A stretch of 64,000 nucleotides of DNA from positions 1 through 64,000 of the forward strand of contig MPUH01000107.1 in the NCBI GenBank assembly GCA_001970955.1, in the 5' to 3' direction. Of the stretch, positions 41,860 to 54,700 are shown piece after piece. The stretch comes from Stentor coeruleus (Eukaryota; Ciliophora; Heterotrichea; Heterotrichida; Stentoridae). Within the stretch, counting starts at the first letter, position 1, and every line of letters starts with the position of its first letter. The notes under the pieces are model-generated. The model was not told the origin of the DNA. It made no database searches and saw only the letters and a list, made by a program, of their open reading frames with translations. The position numbers were made by a program, and so were the translations under genes.

Positions 41860-43840
41860 ATTTTTATTGTTTTTGGAAATTGATAAGCTAAAGGAAGATT
41901 TAGGGTTATTTTTATAATAGTTTTTGATAGTTTGATTGATTTAATGAAGCTTGTGTTAAGGTTGTAAATGACAATGTATTATTAAAAATTATGGAGTTTT
42001 AAAGTAAATTTGATGTTTAGAATAAAAGGTATTAGTTTTTAATCTCAGAAATCAATATTTTGTTTGATCTACTTATCTTAAATGCTTTAATACAAATTAT
42101 AAGCTTTACTAATATGTAATAGTAATAATTGACAATCTATCAATTATAATTTTATACTTCTGAGGCTATTCATAATTCTTTTTTTACAACATTTTCATTG
42201 AATTTATTTTCTCTGATCTTATTTATAATATTTCAAACACTGAAACTTCCTGATATATTCAAAACTTGTGAATCCAGAAATTAGCAAAATACTCATTTTA
42301 TGCTCTTTTAGAAACCTTAAATATATTATGGAAAATGCTTATGTATATTATATCAAGTATCTTTTAAATAATTTATAACTTAATACACTTTATTATAAGA
42401 AAATATGAAGGCAAAAAGCGAAAAATATCAATAAAAAAATGTATTGATGCTAGTTTATACGAGAGGTTTTTGAATTGGCAACTATTATATATTTTAGTCT
42501 AAATATGTTAAAATTTATATTAGATAATCAAAATATTAAATCAATATGAAATATTTACTATAAAAAGTTAAGTAAGAAGCTGAAATGTATGAAGATATAA
42601 GGTATACCTTAATTTTTATTCACTGCATATCTAAGAAATAATATAAACTTTATGATGAAATTTTAACAATTTCTCAAAGCCTGCACATTTCATATAAATC
42701 CTTCTAGAGATATCAATATATATAATAAATATAAAAACTATACAATTTTTCTACTGAAATGGCATTAAACAAAAACTATTATATTTTTTTTTACATATTT
42801 GCATTAAAATCTAAACGACTAGCCTTTTCATATAAAAAAGCGGATCATAAGTACTAAGCTATAAAGTGATCTTATAATAAAAAATTATTATTAAGAACTT
42901 ATAATTATATGCCAAAATACAACTAGATAGCTATGATAAAAAATATTTGTGACTAGATCATATTGATTTTACATAATAAAATACTTTTTTAGTTCTTTTT
43001 GCCTTATTCATTTTATAATCAAGATTAGAATGCTCTTTACTATTCTAAAAAGTAAAATCTTTCTGATTTTTTTTTTTTTACCAAGGTTTGCATTTTAGAG
43101 TATTTTTAGAGTATATAAAATCTCCTAAAGCATTTAAAGATATTTTGATTTGCTGGTGTGTTTAAAATTGTTTAAATTTTCATTAGGACATATTGATGTA
43201 GGCAGGACTTATTATTAAATAATAGGCTAAAATCTAGATAAAGTATTTTAATAAACTTAGTTACAGACTGTTCTTTATAAAGATTATTAAAAAGAGACGT
43301 AGTACTAGCAATTTTACAAATTCGCTTAACTATTTATTAAATGGTGAATCATTATACCTAGTTGAATAAATATTTCTAATAGCTTCAAGTATAAGGCTAA
43401 AAAGTTAAAGGCAGAAATAAATATAAGATTTCACAGATCTTATAGATCTTATAGATGAATTTATAACTAATCCTAATTCTTAAACGCAAGTTAATAAAAA
43501 TTAGGCCGCATCAGAAAAAATTTAATTAGAATAAACTTTTTCCAAGCGGAAAATTCATAAGCAAAATTGAATCCTAAGCTCGTTCATTTCGCTTGAAACT
43601 CTTAAACCCTTGTTTAGTAAAACATAAAATTATAATTTCAATCAATCAACTATACATTAAAACTTATAAAATATAAGTAAATTTAGGTAGTTCTTAAAAA
43701 TACTTTCCTGTTTATAACTTAAGTTATTTTACAGCAGTAAATTTTTTATTAAGTTTAAATATAAACATTTAAAGGTCTTATTACATTTGGAATAACTACC
43801 ATAAGTCACTGGAAAAAACTTAATAATAATAATTTATTAT
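41860..43840. other. Long gene-free AT-rich stretch
   Basis: 1,981 bp, the longest blank in the window. It contains A/T runs, short direct repeats (atcttatag copies near 43,437-43,460 and ttttagagta copies near 43,092-43,115) and no long ORF. A frame near 42,170-42,270 is briefly open but unrecognisable. Either a decayed gene or an unrecognised noncoding RNA could be hidden here. Confidence 0.4.
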
Positions 43841-44488
43841 ATGAGCGATCCTATCAAATATAGGAAAATTTGGAAAGCTGAGGTAAGAAAAATATAGGAA
43901 GATTTAGTATTAGTAGAAATTACGAAGAAATATCAGATGAAGCAGTGGAAGATTATTTCAAAAGAATTGAGTGAAGCAATTGGGGTGGAGCGAACAGAAA
44001 AACAATGCCGTGAACGTTGGAAAAATAACCTTGAAACATCTTCAGGCCAAGCCCAATGGTCTGAAAAAGACAGAGAGCTTTTGTTCTTCGCCCAACTGGA
44101 GCATGGAAACAAGTGGTCTAAAATATCCAGAATTTTTCCAGGAAAAAGTAAAAATTCAGTAAAAAATTTTTACTACTCGACCATAAGACGCAATCTTAGA
44201 AGGTTTAATAAAGGGAAATTACCAAGTGAACAGATTAATGGGCCTATTGATATACTGATGAAAGTTCCAGAGGTTCGTAAAATATTAACATCCAGTAAAA
44301 ACTGTTCAAAGGATATTTTATCATCGCAAAAACTCTCGAAAATTTCCTTAGATCTACTTAAAGGACTTGATCCTGAAATTGATAATGAGCCAAGACTGAG
44401 TGACAGCTTAGATTCCGAGATAAATAATGCTGATATCAGCAATTATTTAAGCTTAGATGATATGATAAGCATTTACCCATACTTTTAA
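43841..44488 (+). CDS. Two-repeat Myb DNA-binding protein
   Basis: Two exons (43841-43882, 43898-44488), 210 residues. The spliced start MSDPIKYRKIWKAEEDLVLV supplies the first Trp of repeat 1. Repeat 1 ends EKQCRERWKNNLE. Repeat 2 runs from QWSEKDRELLFFAQLEHGNK through WSKISRIFPGKSKNSVKNFY. The fold is that of R2R3 Myb factors, which bind DNA as transcription or cell-cycle regulators. The C-terminal third is acidic and Ser/Leu-rich, a possible activation segment. Without the first exon repeat 1 would be incomplete. Confidence 0.9.
43883..43897 (+). other. 15-nt intron
   Basis: Reads gtaagaaaaatatag, with A at position 10 and a terminal TAG. Removal completes the first Myb repeat. Confidence 0.9.
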
Positions 44489-45396
44489 GAAGGAAATTTG
44501 ATTAAATAACTCAATGTACTTAATTTTTTATACGATGAGCATTTGGAAATGAAAATTCCTTAGCGCTTTAGTTTAGGACGTTGTATAAAAGAAAAAATCT
44601 GAGTTTTTAAAAACGCTTAAAGTAAAAAAGTGAATAATAACTACAAAAAATGATTATCTCAGATTTTTACTTATAAAAATTAATTTTATCATAAGATTTG
44701 GCAGATGCGTCTCTTAAAAAACAAAAAATATTTGAAAAAACCTTAGAATTTGTTCAAAAAGTAATTTTTATAATCATATTTGCATAAGGCTTAGCTATAA
44801 AAATTAATATGGTTACTAAAGCATAAAACTAAATAATGGGGGGGAAAACAAACACTTGATAGCACATAGGCATAAAATAAGGTCTAATATCTTCAGGCGT
44901 TTCAGGATTTTTTTTTTAAATCATAAAAAAAATTTGCTATCAAATATTGAGATCTGATTTTTTGCCTTTACTTAGAAGATGATCAGAGTTGTTTAGATGC
45001 AAAATGATTATTTATAATAGAAAGTATATCTTCATTAACAAAAAAAAAACACTGAATAGCTTTGAAGTGCATTTCTAATATCTCTAATATATATTATATA
45101 AATGTTTATATTAAATCACCCTTAGATAGTTATTCATTATATACAAATTCATTATAAAAACTATATATCTTATCATGTGTTTGATGCTTTATCTAACATT
45201 CATATATTAAATTCTTCTTATACGTAATTTTATCATGTTAACTTATATAAATTTCATTAAAATAAGTCATTTGCCTTATAATTTTCACAGGACCATAAGC
45301 ATCCCTTTCTTTAAACTTAACCTATTTTAAGCATATTATAATAAATTATCTATTTCAAGCATAAGTTTAGCATTTTCCTAATAATTTTATTTGAAT
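44489..45396. other. Intergenic, AT-rich
   Basis: 908 bp. A GGGGGGG run near 44,839 stands out in the AT background, and the last 150 bp are C-rich. No gene or RNA recognised. Confidence 0.4.
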
Positions 45397-46515
45397 TCAC
45401 TTTCCAAACCCCCACAACTTTTCCTTCATTTCTAAATACTTCCCACTCTTACAAAAACACAAACTTAATTTGTAAGAATTTTCAAAAGGTAAATTCATTT
45501 CTTTATTCTGCGAAAAAACTGTCCATATTTTTATTTTTGAATCAGATCCTACTGATGCTATCATAAAGTAATTATAATTTATAATGAGGATACTTATAGC
45601 ATCATCATAACCAGCTATAGCCATCTCAATATTACCCAAAACCAAATTTCATATTCTAATTATTTTATCATCTAAACCAGATACAATAAATTTATCATTT
45701 AACCATATAAAAAGATAATTTATAACTTTTTTATGACCTTTAAGGACATTTTTTTCAATAAGATTTTCTAAATCCCAAAGCTTTATTGTATAATCCTTAG
45801 AACCTAATACAACAATTTTACTATCAGAAGTTATATTAAAGCAATAAATTTCAGCATTGTGCACAGTAAAACAGCTTTTTGGATTTGTTATTTAAGTTCC
45901 ATAAGCGTAAAGTAGCATTATTTTTATAATCAAAAGCAAATGTAGAACATGAAACTTTCTCTTTATGTCCTTCAAATATAAAATCAAGAGTTTTGATGAA
46001 AAACTTATGCATGCCTATGACTTTATTATTATTGACAATAATCCAATTATCAGAAGTTAAGACGAAATGGTTGACACAAGGAAGGTAGTCGATTTGTTCA
46101 TGAATTTCCTTTTTTGTATAAAAATCCTATGACCTGAACTATAGACCCACTATATCCTGTTACAAGTAAAAATCCTATGAAGTCAAGGATAAATTCTTTG
46201 TTGGACTAAGAAACCAATTTAAACTGTTTAAAATAAAAATTTGGCATTTTTTTAAGTTTCAAATTCTCACAGTATCATCCCATGAGTTAGAAACTGCTTG
46301 ATTATTATTTTTTGTTTCAAAACTTTAGTTATAGGATATTGATGATGCAGATTTTAAATCCCAAATACGCAATGATATAGCTACTGACCATAATATTAAA
46401 GTGTTATTATGCCTTGATAATGATAAACAGTCTACACTTTGTCTGTGACCTTTTAGAGCTTGGATACAAAGCTTCAAATACGCAATGTTGTAACTTCAGA
46501 TCCTGAGAGATTTAT
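45397..46515 (-). pseudogene. Decayed WD40-repeat gene
   Basis: Reading the minus strand from about 46,515, WD-repeat pieces appear in order: GHRQSVDCLSLSRHNNTLIL with SLRIWDLKSAS, AVSNSWDDTVRI, EGHKEKVSCSTFAFDYK with LRLWNLNN, YTIKLWDLENLIEKNVLKGH with KKVINYLFI, and KIKIWTV. They lie in different frames and are broken by several stops that are not 15-nt introns. In two repeats the conserved Trp of the WD pair is TGA. The two longest open parts are 45649-45864 and 45397-45645. This was once a beta-propeller protein of at least six blades and is now nonfunctional. Confidence 0.75.
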
Positions 46516-47025
46516 GAATTATCATAAGTTAAGGATATCGATTTTTTATTTAGTTTCAAATAAACTAAAATTTTACAATAGACTAAAAATTAATAATTAT
46601 AATCATTTTCGCAAATAATTTAAAAGTTACCCTCATTACCTTATTACAAAAATACAATAAAAATCATTATAGGAATATCTCACAGTGTTTAACTAACCTT
46701 TCCACCAAAAATGGTAGGAAATTTGTAAATTTTTAATATAACTCAATCACTCCCAACAAAAACAACAAAACATTTCTTAAAAGGGTAAATTTTCTTAAAC
46801 AACGTCATCATTAGCCTCGAAACAATTTTTCAATCCAATTTCTCTATAATTCTTCCAAAAAAAAATCCTCCTAACCCATCCTCCATAAAAAAATCCTCAA
46901 TATTTCCTACCTAATAATCAAAAATCCTTTTCTAACATCCTCCCTATCTTTTTCTTTCCAAATCCACAGTTTAAAAGTTTACTTTTTCCATATAACTTAT
47001 CTGGTGAAAAAAATCACACATAAAA
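46516..47025. promoter_or_regulatory. Upstream region of kelch gene, A/C-rich
   Basis: About 510 bp. From about 46,680 to 47,000 the plus strand is strongly A/C/T-rich and G-poor, as seen upstream of other genes here. No ORF. Confidence 0.4.
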
Positions 47026-48342
47026 ATGATGGATTTCAAATGTATCATCGGTGGATGTTCAACCAACCCAAGAGCTTATTGCACATGTAGACAAGATTTT
47101 GTCTTTATTTGCCCAAACCATATAGTCCAACATTTTGATGATAATGAAACTTTAAAACATGCATCAATGCCAATGTACAGACGTATCACCATCGAAGAAA
47201 AAAATCAACAAATTTCAATATACACTTCCTTATATGATTCAATTAAACGTATAGAAGACTCAATTTCCAATTGTATCGTTCAAGTTATAAATGCCTTTAC
47301 AAAACTTCAAAACAAGTATACAAAATACTTTATGAAGCAAAAAACTTTCATCGAAAAAATGATTGAAATTGTGTCTAAAGAAGAGAAAAAACTTATTGTC
47401 CCTGGGTATGAAAGTCAAGATTTTGATCATAAAGGGTTTATGGTTTATCTCGAGCAGATGTTGGTAACTTTACAACCTTTTTGCATGAAATGTGTTGAAG
47501 AAGCTGAAGTTTATACAAAAGATTTGCAGAGTTATAAAAGATTTTTCTTGTCGATTGATAAAGATCGTGAGTATTTTCTAAGCAACGGTAATCTAAACGA
47601 GCATGTTTACTTCTTCAAAAAAGGTACAAAAACTTTTATTGAATTCAACACCCACGACCTCACATATAAAGAAAGTCAAATTCAAGTAAATGAAAATCAA
47701 GGTGCTCTAGCAGGAATATGTCAGCTTCCAGGACGAAAGCTTTTCTATACAGGTGGTTATGATCCTAATCTTGATAGTACATATATTATCGATCTTATAA
47801 GCAAAACAGTAGAAATCCTTCCAAAATGTCGTCAAAGAGCATGTGCATCAGCAACATATTATGCTGATTCTGTCTATCTTTTTGGAGGAATAACAGATAT
47901 TCTTATATTTTCAGATAGATTCGATCTAAAAACTCGTAAATGGGTCAACCTTGCAAATCTTCCTATTGCATTACGTGATACAAGTGCACTTGTTTGTAGA
48001 GGGTTTTTTATTATATCAAATGGATATCAAAACTGCTTATATCGATATAATTTGAATAGAAATAACTATGAAACTTTGGCTGTTGTAAATTCAAGTCCAC
48101 ATAATGTTCTTATTAGGGATAAAGGGAATTATTTTTATTTAGCTGGTGCTTCAGTTTTTACCTCGTTTGAACAGAATTTGCAGGCATGGACTAAACATAA
48201 TAAGAATTTGACGATTAATTCATATGAAACAACTTGTAAACCGGTTACTAAAGGGAGGAATGTTTATTTCAATTCTTATAATATTGTCTATAGGTTCAAT
48301 ATGGATGATATTACTATTGTTGAAGTTAAGAAGTTTAATTAG
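47026..48342 (+). CDS. Zinc-finger/coiled-coil/kelch-repeat protein
   Basis: 438 residues. The N-terminus holds a Cys/His-rich B-box-like element (C5, C10, C18, C20, C28 and H31). A helical/coiled-coil middle (about 55-190) follows. From about 200 on come kelch blades: ICQLPGRKLFYTGGYDPN, SATYYADSVYLFGGITD and TRKWVNLANLPIALRDTSAL. The arrangement resembles TRIM-like or other kelch adaptor proteins, which often present substrates for ubiquitination or bind actin. The RING is missing. There is no signal peptide. Confidence 0.75.
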   Translation: MMDFKCIIGGCSTNPRAYCTCRQDFVFICPNHIVQHFDDNETLKHASMPMYRRITIEEKNQQISIYTSLYDSIKRIEDSISNCIVQVINAFTKLQNKYTKYFMKQKTFIEKMIEIVSKEEKKLIVPGYESQDFDHKGFMVYLEQMLVTLQPFCMKCVEEAEVYTKDLQSYKRFFLSIDKDREYFLSNGNLNEHVYFFKKGTKTFIEFNTHDLTYKESQIQVNENQGALAGICQLPGRKLFYTGGYDPNLDSTYIIDLISKTVEILPKCRQRACASATYYADSVYLFGGITDILIFSDRFDLKTRKWVNLANLPIALRDTSALVCRGFFIISNGYQNCLYRYNLNRNNYETLAVVNSSPHNVLIRDKGNYFYLAGASVFTSFEQNLQAWTKHNKNLTINSYETTCKPVTKGRNVYFNSYNIVYRFNMDDITIVEVKKFN

Positions 48343-48778
48343 GTTATTAGGTTTTAGAAGTAAGGTGATTTGGATTATCAGATTGTTATTTGTAGAGGTT
48401 GATTGTAGGAAGTTTGAAAGGTTGGGAAAGAAAGGTTTTGGGGAAATGAAGGATGATGGAGAGGGATATGAATGATTGAGAAAATAAGGGGTTTATTAAC
48501 AATTAAGAAAATAGGATAAGATTTTTGGTATATTTGTATTTTTGTTTTGAAAGTTTGTGTAATACAAAAATAATCATGATTTATCATATCTAAATCTTTC
48601 CCACCTTATAATTATCAATAAACCTAATATTAATTTTCCAATAATAATTTATTGCCTCAATAAAATCCTATAATTAATTCCATAACAAAATTTCTAGCAC
48701 TATCTATCCTATACACTTTATTCTCATACCATTACATAATAAAATAAACCTTCACATCAAAATAATTATCTTTCAAAA
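48343..48778. promoter_or_regulatory. Intergenic with skew switch
   Basis: 436 bp between two plus-strand genes. G/T-rich and nearly C-free to about 48,560, then A/C-rich and nearly G-free to the next start. No other feature. Confidence 0.5.
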
Positions 48779-51700
48779 ATGTCACACGAAGCATATCAAA
48801 AATCCCCAGTTCGAGGTACACTAGGCATAATCGACCTCCCTGACACCGTTAAAATACTAGAAAGATGCATCTCCGCAACATCTCTCGAGGCTCTTTCAGA
48901 TCTCTGTAAATCCTGCATCCTAGCTTTAAACAAAAACCCAAAATCAACAAGTTTCCCCAAACACCTCCTTTCAAAACTCATATCTTTCCTTGAAATCCTC
49001 AATCCAGAAGCTGATTTGTCCTTATTTTACCCAATAATCGAGGTATTTTCATACATTTATCATACTCACCCTATACCATTGTCCCAGTTACTAGTAAATT
49101 CATTATGTTCCTTTATAGTTACTAGCAAAATCCCATCACAAAATAGTTTTTTCATCCCATTCAGCATAAAAACCTTAGATTTCCTGTACTTTTTGGCTAT
49201 GCAAAAGAAAAAAAAGCTTGAAAATTACGACCCGGCTTGGACTGGGAAAATTTTCAATGCTTTTTGTGGGTTTTTTGAAAACCTGACCAGGAACCCTGAA
49301 AACGAATACTGGGGAAGGGCGAGTTTTTGTATAGAAAAAAGCTTGATTTTGGGTGATGAATGTAAGAGTTTTAAAGGAATCAGGAAATATGATATTGTTT
49401 TATATACAGCTATTGGGATTAGTCAGTTAGGGAAAGTTATTAATGCTGGTGGAGAACAGGTTATTATTTTGCTTCCAGGTTTTATGGCGAAATTACAGAA
49501 GAAGATTAGAGAAATACAGGATTTTAATGATGAAAAGACTAGGCTGGAGATGGAAAAAATTGTTACGGTTTTTGAGATTTTGAATACAATTGCTGTTATG
49601 CTTGGGAAAGTTGATAATTTCAGGATTGTTTTGAAAAACGCATGGGAACGAGCGAAGGATTTATTTTATTGGGGAGTCATAGGCTACTGTAAAGGCCCCG
49701 AAAAACCCTTCATACCCTCTTTTGATAATAACCCTCATACAATCAGCCGCCTTTACTCAGAAGTTTATGACCTAAGTCAATTTTTCCTAAACAGCGAAAT
49801 GGAATCTTATCCACTACAACTATTCCAACACTTCTCACACCCAGTAACCTCAAAATAGGACCTTTGCGATCTTATCCAACAAAGCCATACAATCCAAATT
49901 TTCACCCTTGAATTCATATATCATTACCTCCATCAAGGTCTAAAAAAATGTAAAATTTCCGACTTAAGTCTTATAGAGCTCTTATTTTCCCCGATTATTT
50001 TCCCATCACATAATCAAGAAATATGGTCAGATCTTTTTTCTTACTTACAAAAACACTTAGACTATACTCATTGTTTTGCTGCAAACATAGTAAAATCAAT
50101 AAAATCATCATCAAAAGACGTTGAGTATTTTTCAGGGCTTTTCCAATGGTTTAGCAGTATAATCCAAAACTCACATTCTTTAGTATTAGAGCTTATGAAA
50201 AACCGTTTCCTTGAAGCTGTTCTTGTTGGAGTTGAGAATCTAGCCCAAAATACTAAAAATCCAGCTAATAAACTTATACAAGAACAGTCTTCAGAACTAT
50301 ATATTGAGTTTTTCATAATGCTTAAATCCTTATTATACATCTATGAAATCCCTGAAAGCTTAGATTATCAAATAGCTGAGTTTTTACTACAAGAAAAGCT
50401 CATCAATATGCCTTCAACTGCTGATCTTTCTTTATCATGCCTTGCTACTCTACTTAGACCATGTGGACCTTTACCTTATAAAAAACTTCTCCAAGTCCTT
50501 AAAAGCACAAATGATGTTTGGGTCCTTAAAAAACTCTTAGAAACAATACAAGATGTTCTTAAAGAAACTGATAAGAAAAAACATTGTCAAGAAACTCTAG
50601 TCGATGTTGGGGTTTTTATTATATTTAAAGATTTACTTTTTACTCATACTGAAAAAACATCAGCTAAAACTTTATGGCCTTTAACTTTAGAATGTATTCG
50701 ATTTATTATACATGATAATAAAACTTGTAAAAAACATCTGGATGAATTTGATTTTTATGCTGTAGCAAGTTTACTTTTAAGTGATAATTTTAAAGAATCA
50801 AAAGTTTGTATTAGTGAAAATTGTATAGAATTAGGGTTTTATATACTGTTTGAAACTACAAATCTACAGATTTTTCATGAGATTGTCACCCCGGAAATTG
50901 TCCCTTTGATATGCGCATTTAGTTGTAGTTATCTTTCACCTTTTAATGATTATTTGATTAGTTGTCTTGATTATCCGTATAATACTGTGATGTTTGCAGG
51001 ACATGGGTGTATGAAAGTTTTAGCTAGGGAAATTACTCAAGATTTACCTTTGGGTGTTTTTGAGTTTTTGACTGGACTTATGGAGAAAACTTTAGCGTAT
51101 AATGTTCAGCTTGTAGAACTTAAGGTCATGATTAAGAATTCAAAATTATTGAATGGGCCGAAACAAGAGAAGTTTTTTTCAAGTCTTGCTAAAGCGCTAC
51201 AGAGAGCATTTGTTTATAATGAGAATCTTATTGAAGGATTAAGTCAAATGCTATTAAACCCAACCTGTTACTATTGGTTTCACAAGCCTTTAAGTCACAT
51301 AAAATTTTCTAGCGATTCATCAACTTTTTTACCTAAAAAAGACTTCTGCATAATAACATGGGTGTTCCCTCTGACCAAAAACCGTGCCTGTTTAGCAGAT
51401 TTTTCTGATAAAAAATCTCATTTCCTCATCACAACCCTAGGCCAATCACTAGAAATCTCTTACTTCTACGATAAAAAAACATTATTTAAAATCTCAACAG
51501 GGCCAGAACTTATCGACAACAAATGGAATTTAATTTGCATATCTTGTCAACAAATAACAAAATTCCTTACAACACAATGTTCATATGAAATAAACGTCAA
51601 TAATCATAATTGTGAATTGAAAACTGAAGGTAAAATCTGTAGCCTTTCATCAAATTTCAATATACTAACACTTGGAAATTCTTATGATTTTAAATTATGT

Positions 51701-54700
51701 TACCATGGGAAAATAGCTGTTTTTTATGTTGCAAATAAAGTTTTTTCTGATTTTTCCTATATTTACTCAGCTAATGAGCAGTTGCATTTGCCGTTTATTC
51801 CTGAAGCTCTGACAGTGTTTTCGCATTTTGACAATGAAAACTATAGAGAATTGATGAATCATCAATTTTTTAAAGTTAATTCGCTTGTCCAATTGAGACA
51901 AGGGGAGGAGGTGGTTATTGATGACAATGCTGAGAAAATTACCGGAGTTGATGCTATAAGTTCATTTATTAATATCGGGGGTCTAGAAATACTCTTAGTT
52001 CTTTTTAAATCCAGTAGTTTCTCAGTATCCCTCCAGCTTCTTGAAGTAATCTCCTGCCTTTGTCAATCCCATTCCATCTCACTACTAATCTCTGAAGACT
52101 TTTTTGAAATCCTATCCAGTTTCCTTCAATCAATATCGACACCAAACGAAGATCTCCTTGAATCTACTAAAAAGCTCATAGGCCGTTTAGACTGGAATCC
52201 ACTATTACAAAGCAAATCCTTCCGTCATTTAATGTTAAACAATAAAATCTGGAACAATCTACCATTATCAATATTAGAAAACTATCTTGGTACCTTATCT
52301 TTATATATCCCAAAACATTTAACTTGTATACTTGAAGATTGTTTCCCTTTATATACTCATTTATCAAGTCTCTCACCTATTCCTTTATACTTCTTTGCTG
52401 AAAACCTAGCAAAACTCTTACCTCGGGTTATTGAACTTAAGAATTTTGAAGCTTTATCATTTCTCTTATTTCGAATGAGTCAAGATAATACAGACCTTCT
52501 TGAATATTTCCTTAAAGAAATGAGTCTTAATAAATTCTCTAAAGATTGTGTCAAAGAAATCACTTATCTCCTTTTACATTTTCTAGACTGGCCACATAAT
52601 TATTGTATCCTCACTGGACTTTTACAAGTATTCAAAACAGTCATTGATATTCTTGTCCGTGAATATGCTAATGATAAAAACACATGGGCTGATGATGAGA
52701 TTTTTACTTTTATATTAGGAGCTTTTGATAGAAGAATAGGCCAAGAAATCAATTTAGAAGTTCTTCAGAGTATAAAATCTATAACAGATCTTTCATATAA
52801 TTTTACATCAAAAAAACTTTCTGAGAAATTCGGCATGTTTATTGATTTGATAACTTCAAGGATGGTTTTTTTACAAACAGATTGTGTTCAAGCTTTTGTT
52901 CAAGCGACAAATGATTTTAGGTTTTGTCAAATGGTTACTGAAAGACCAAGTTTCCCTGATTGGCTTGTTGGGTGTTATTTTAGTGAAGTTCCTGAAGCTC
53001 ATGAACTTGGTATAACATTGTTTTCTTTTGCTTTGAAGACTAGTTATATGCATAAATTAAGGATGTTTTTGATTAATGTGTCAAAACAAAATGTTGATAA
53101 AGCTTTGGATTTTTATTATAAAGTGTTGGAAAAATTTATTAAGAGAAATGCCTTTAGAGGGAGACCTCATTATTTTTTAGATTATACAGCGATATTAGAA
53201 GATATGTTAAATTCAGATTTAACGGGAAGATTACTGTTTGATGGACCACTTTATGTGTGTATTGTTGTTGCTTTGGTACAGTGCTCGAAGTTTTTGGAAA
53301 TGGTACATTGCACTTATCCACCTTTGCCAAAGATGGACTTTTCTTTGCAGCTTGAACTTTTGAAGGAGACACCGATGAAGTCTGTAAGTCAACAAGATTT
53401 TATTTACCTACGAGAAGGGGGTTTTTTCCGTTTGATCCTAAAATATATTTTCCTTGGTCTGCACTATTTCCAATCCTCCCCTCTAATCAGAGCCTTAAAA
53501 ATGGTTCTTAAAGGTGGTGAAGATAGCGACACATACTCTCCTTTCATCAAAAAGCCTTCAGAAAAGCTCTTCTCAGACTTTGAATCTGAACGTTATTCAA
53601 TAGCTTATCCCCATTTTCCAGTACGTAATGGAGATCTTATCTATACTGAAGAGTTTATCTGCCTTTATACCTTAGCCGAAATCACTGACATATTAAGCAT
53701 AAACGCAGATCAAATTATTTTAGATTTCATATTAGACTTCCTCCAACATTTCGATTTACCTTCACTTCTTATATCTTGGAGTAAAAAAATATCAAGCAAA
53801 GAACTAGAAGACTGTTTTAAAATGTTTAAAGATTGCAGATTACAATGCTATGCTACATCAAGATCCAGATTACATTATATGGAAAGAAACCCATATATAG
53901 ACTTATTAAAAACTATAAACCCTGTTTCATTAAGTATTTTTGTTAATAATATCCAAGATCAGGCACATTTACTTTTAGATGCGAAAAACAATGAGGATTT
54001 ACTTAGAGTACTTTTGAGTTCACAGAATTGGATTTCAAGGGTTCAGATTTTTTTAGTAGCTTATACTAGTATGAAATTGAATTTTATTGCGAATATGGTA
54101 AAAATACCCAGTTTGCATTTAAGGAAATCTTCGGCACCAGAATTTTTCAGTCAGGCCATGTCGGTACCGGAAGAGTTTTCAAGAAGTCAGATGAGTTTTG
54201 TTCAGGGGAAACAAGAGGAGGTTAAAAATTGGCAGGCATCTTTTATTAATATACAAGGAGTTGTAGAATTTGTTAGAGAAAAAAAAGTTTCTGAATTGGT
54301 TAAGTATTATAAAAAAATTGACGAAGCTTTTAAACCTGGGAAACTTAAAGTTAGGTGGAAAAGTGATGCTTTAGGGAGAATGTCAACCTGCACCTACGAT
54401 AAACTAAAATTCCGCAGCACAACCAAGAAAAAAACGTTAATTTCCCCTCTAGAACCAAAACTAAAAAGCAAACTCCACCCCCAGCCCGAGCTTTCACTCT
54501 GCGAAACTTTCACCGACGACACGGACATCCTCAACATAATAGGTGAAACCGAAGAAGAACCGATCGAAGAAAACATCCCCGAACTAAAACAAAGCATCCA
54601 AGTCGAATGCGAAAGAATTAAAGTCTCTTACAGCCTCTACGGTTACCTCGAAATCTCTAAAAACAGCCTCCTTTTCATAAGCGAGGGTAAAGAAAAACCA

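Noticed and set aside
43430-43465. Short direct repeats as a CRISPR-like or satellite array
   Set aside because: Only two to three 9-bp units, no spacers, normal for AT-rich DNA.
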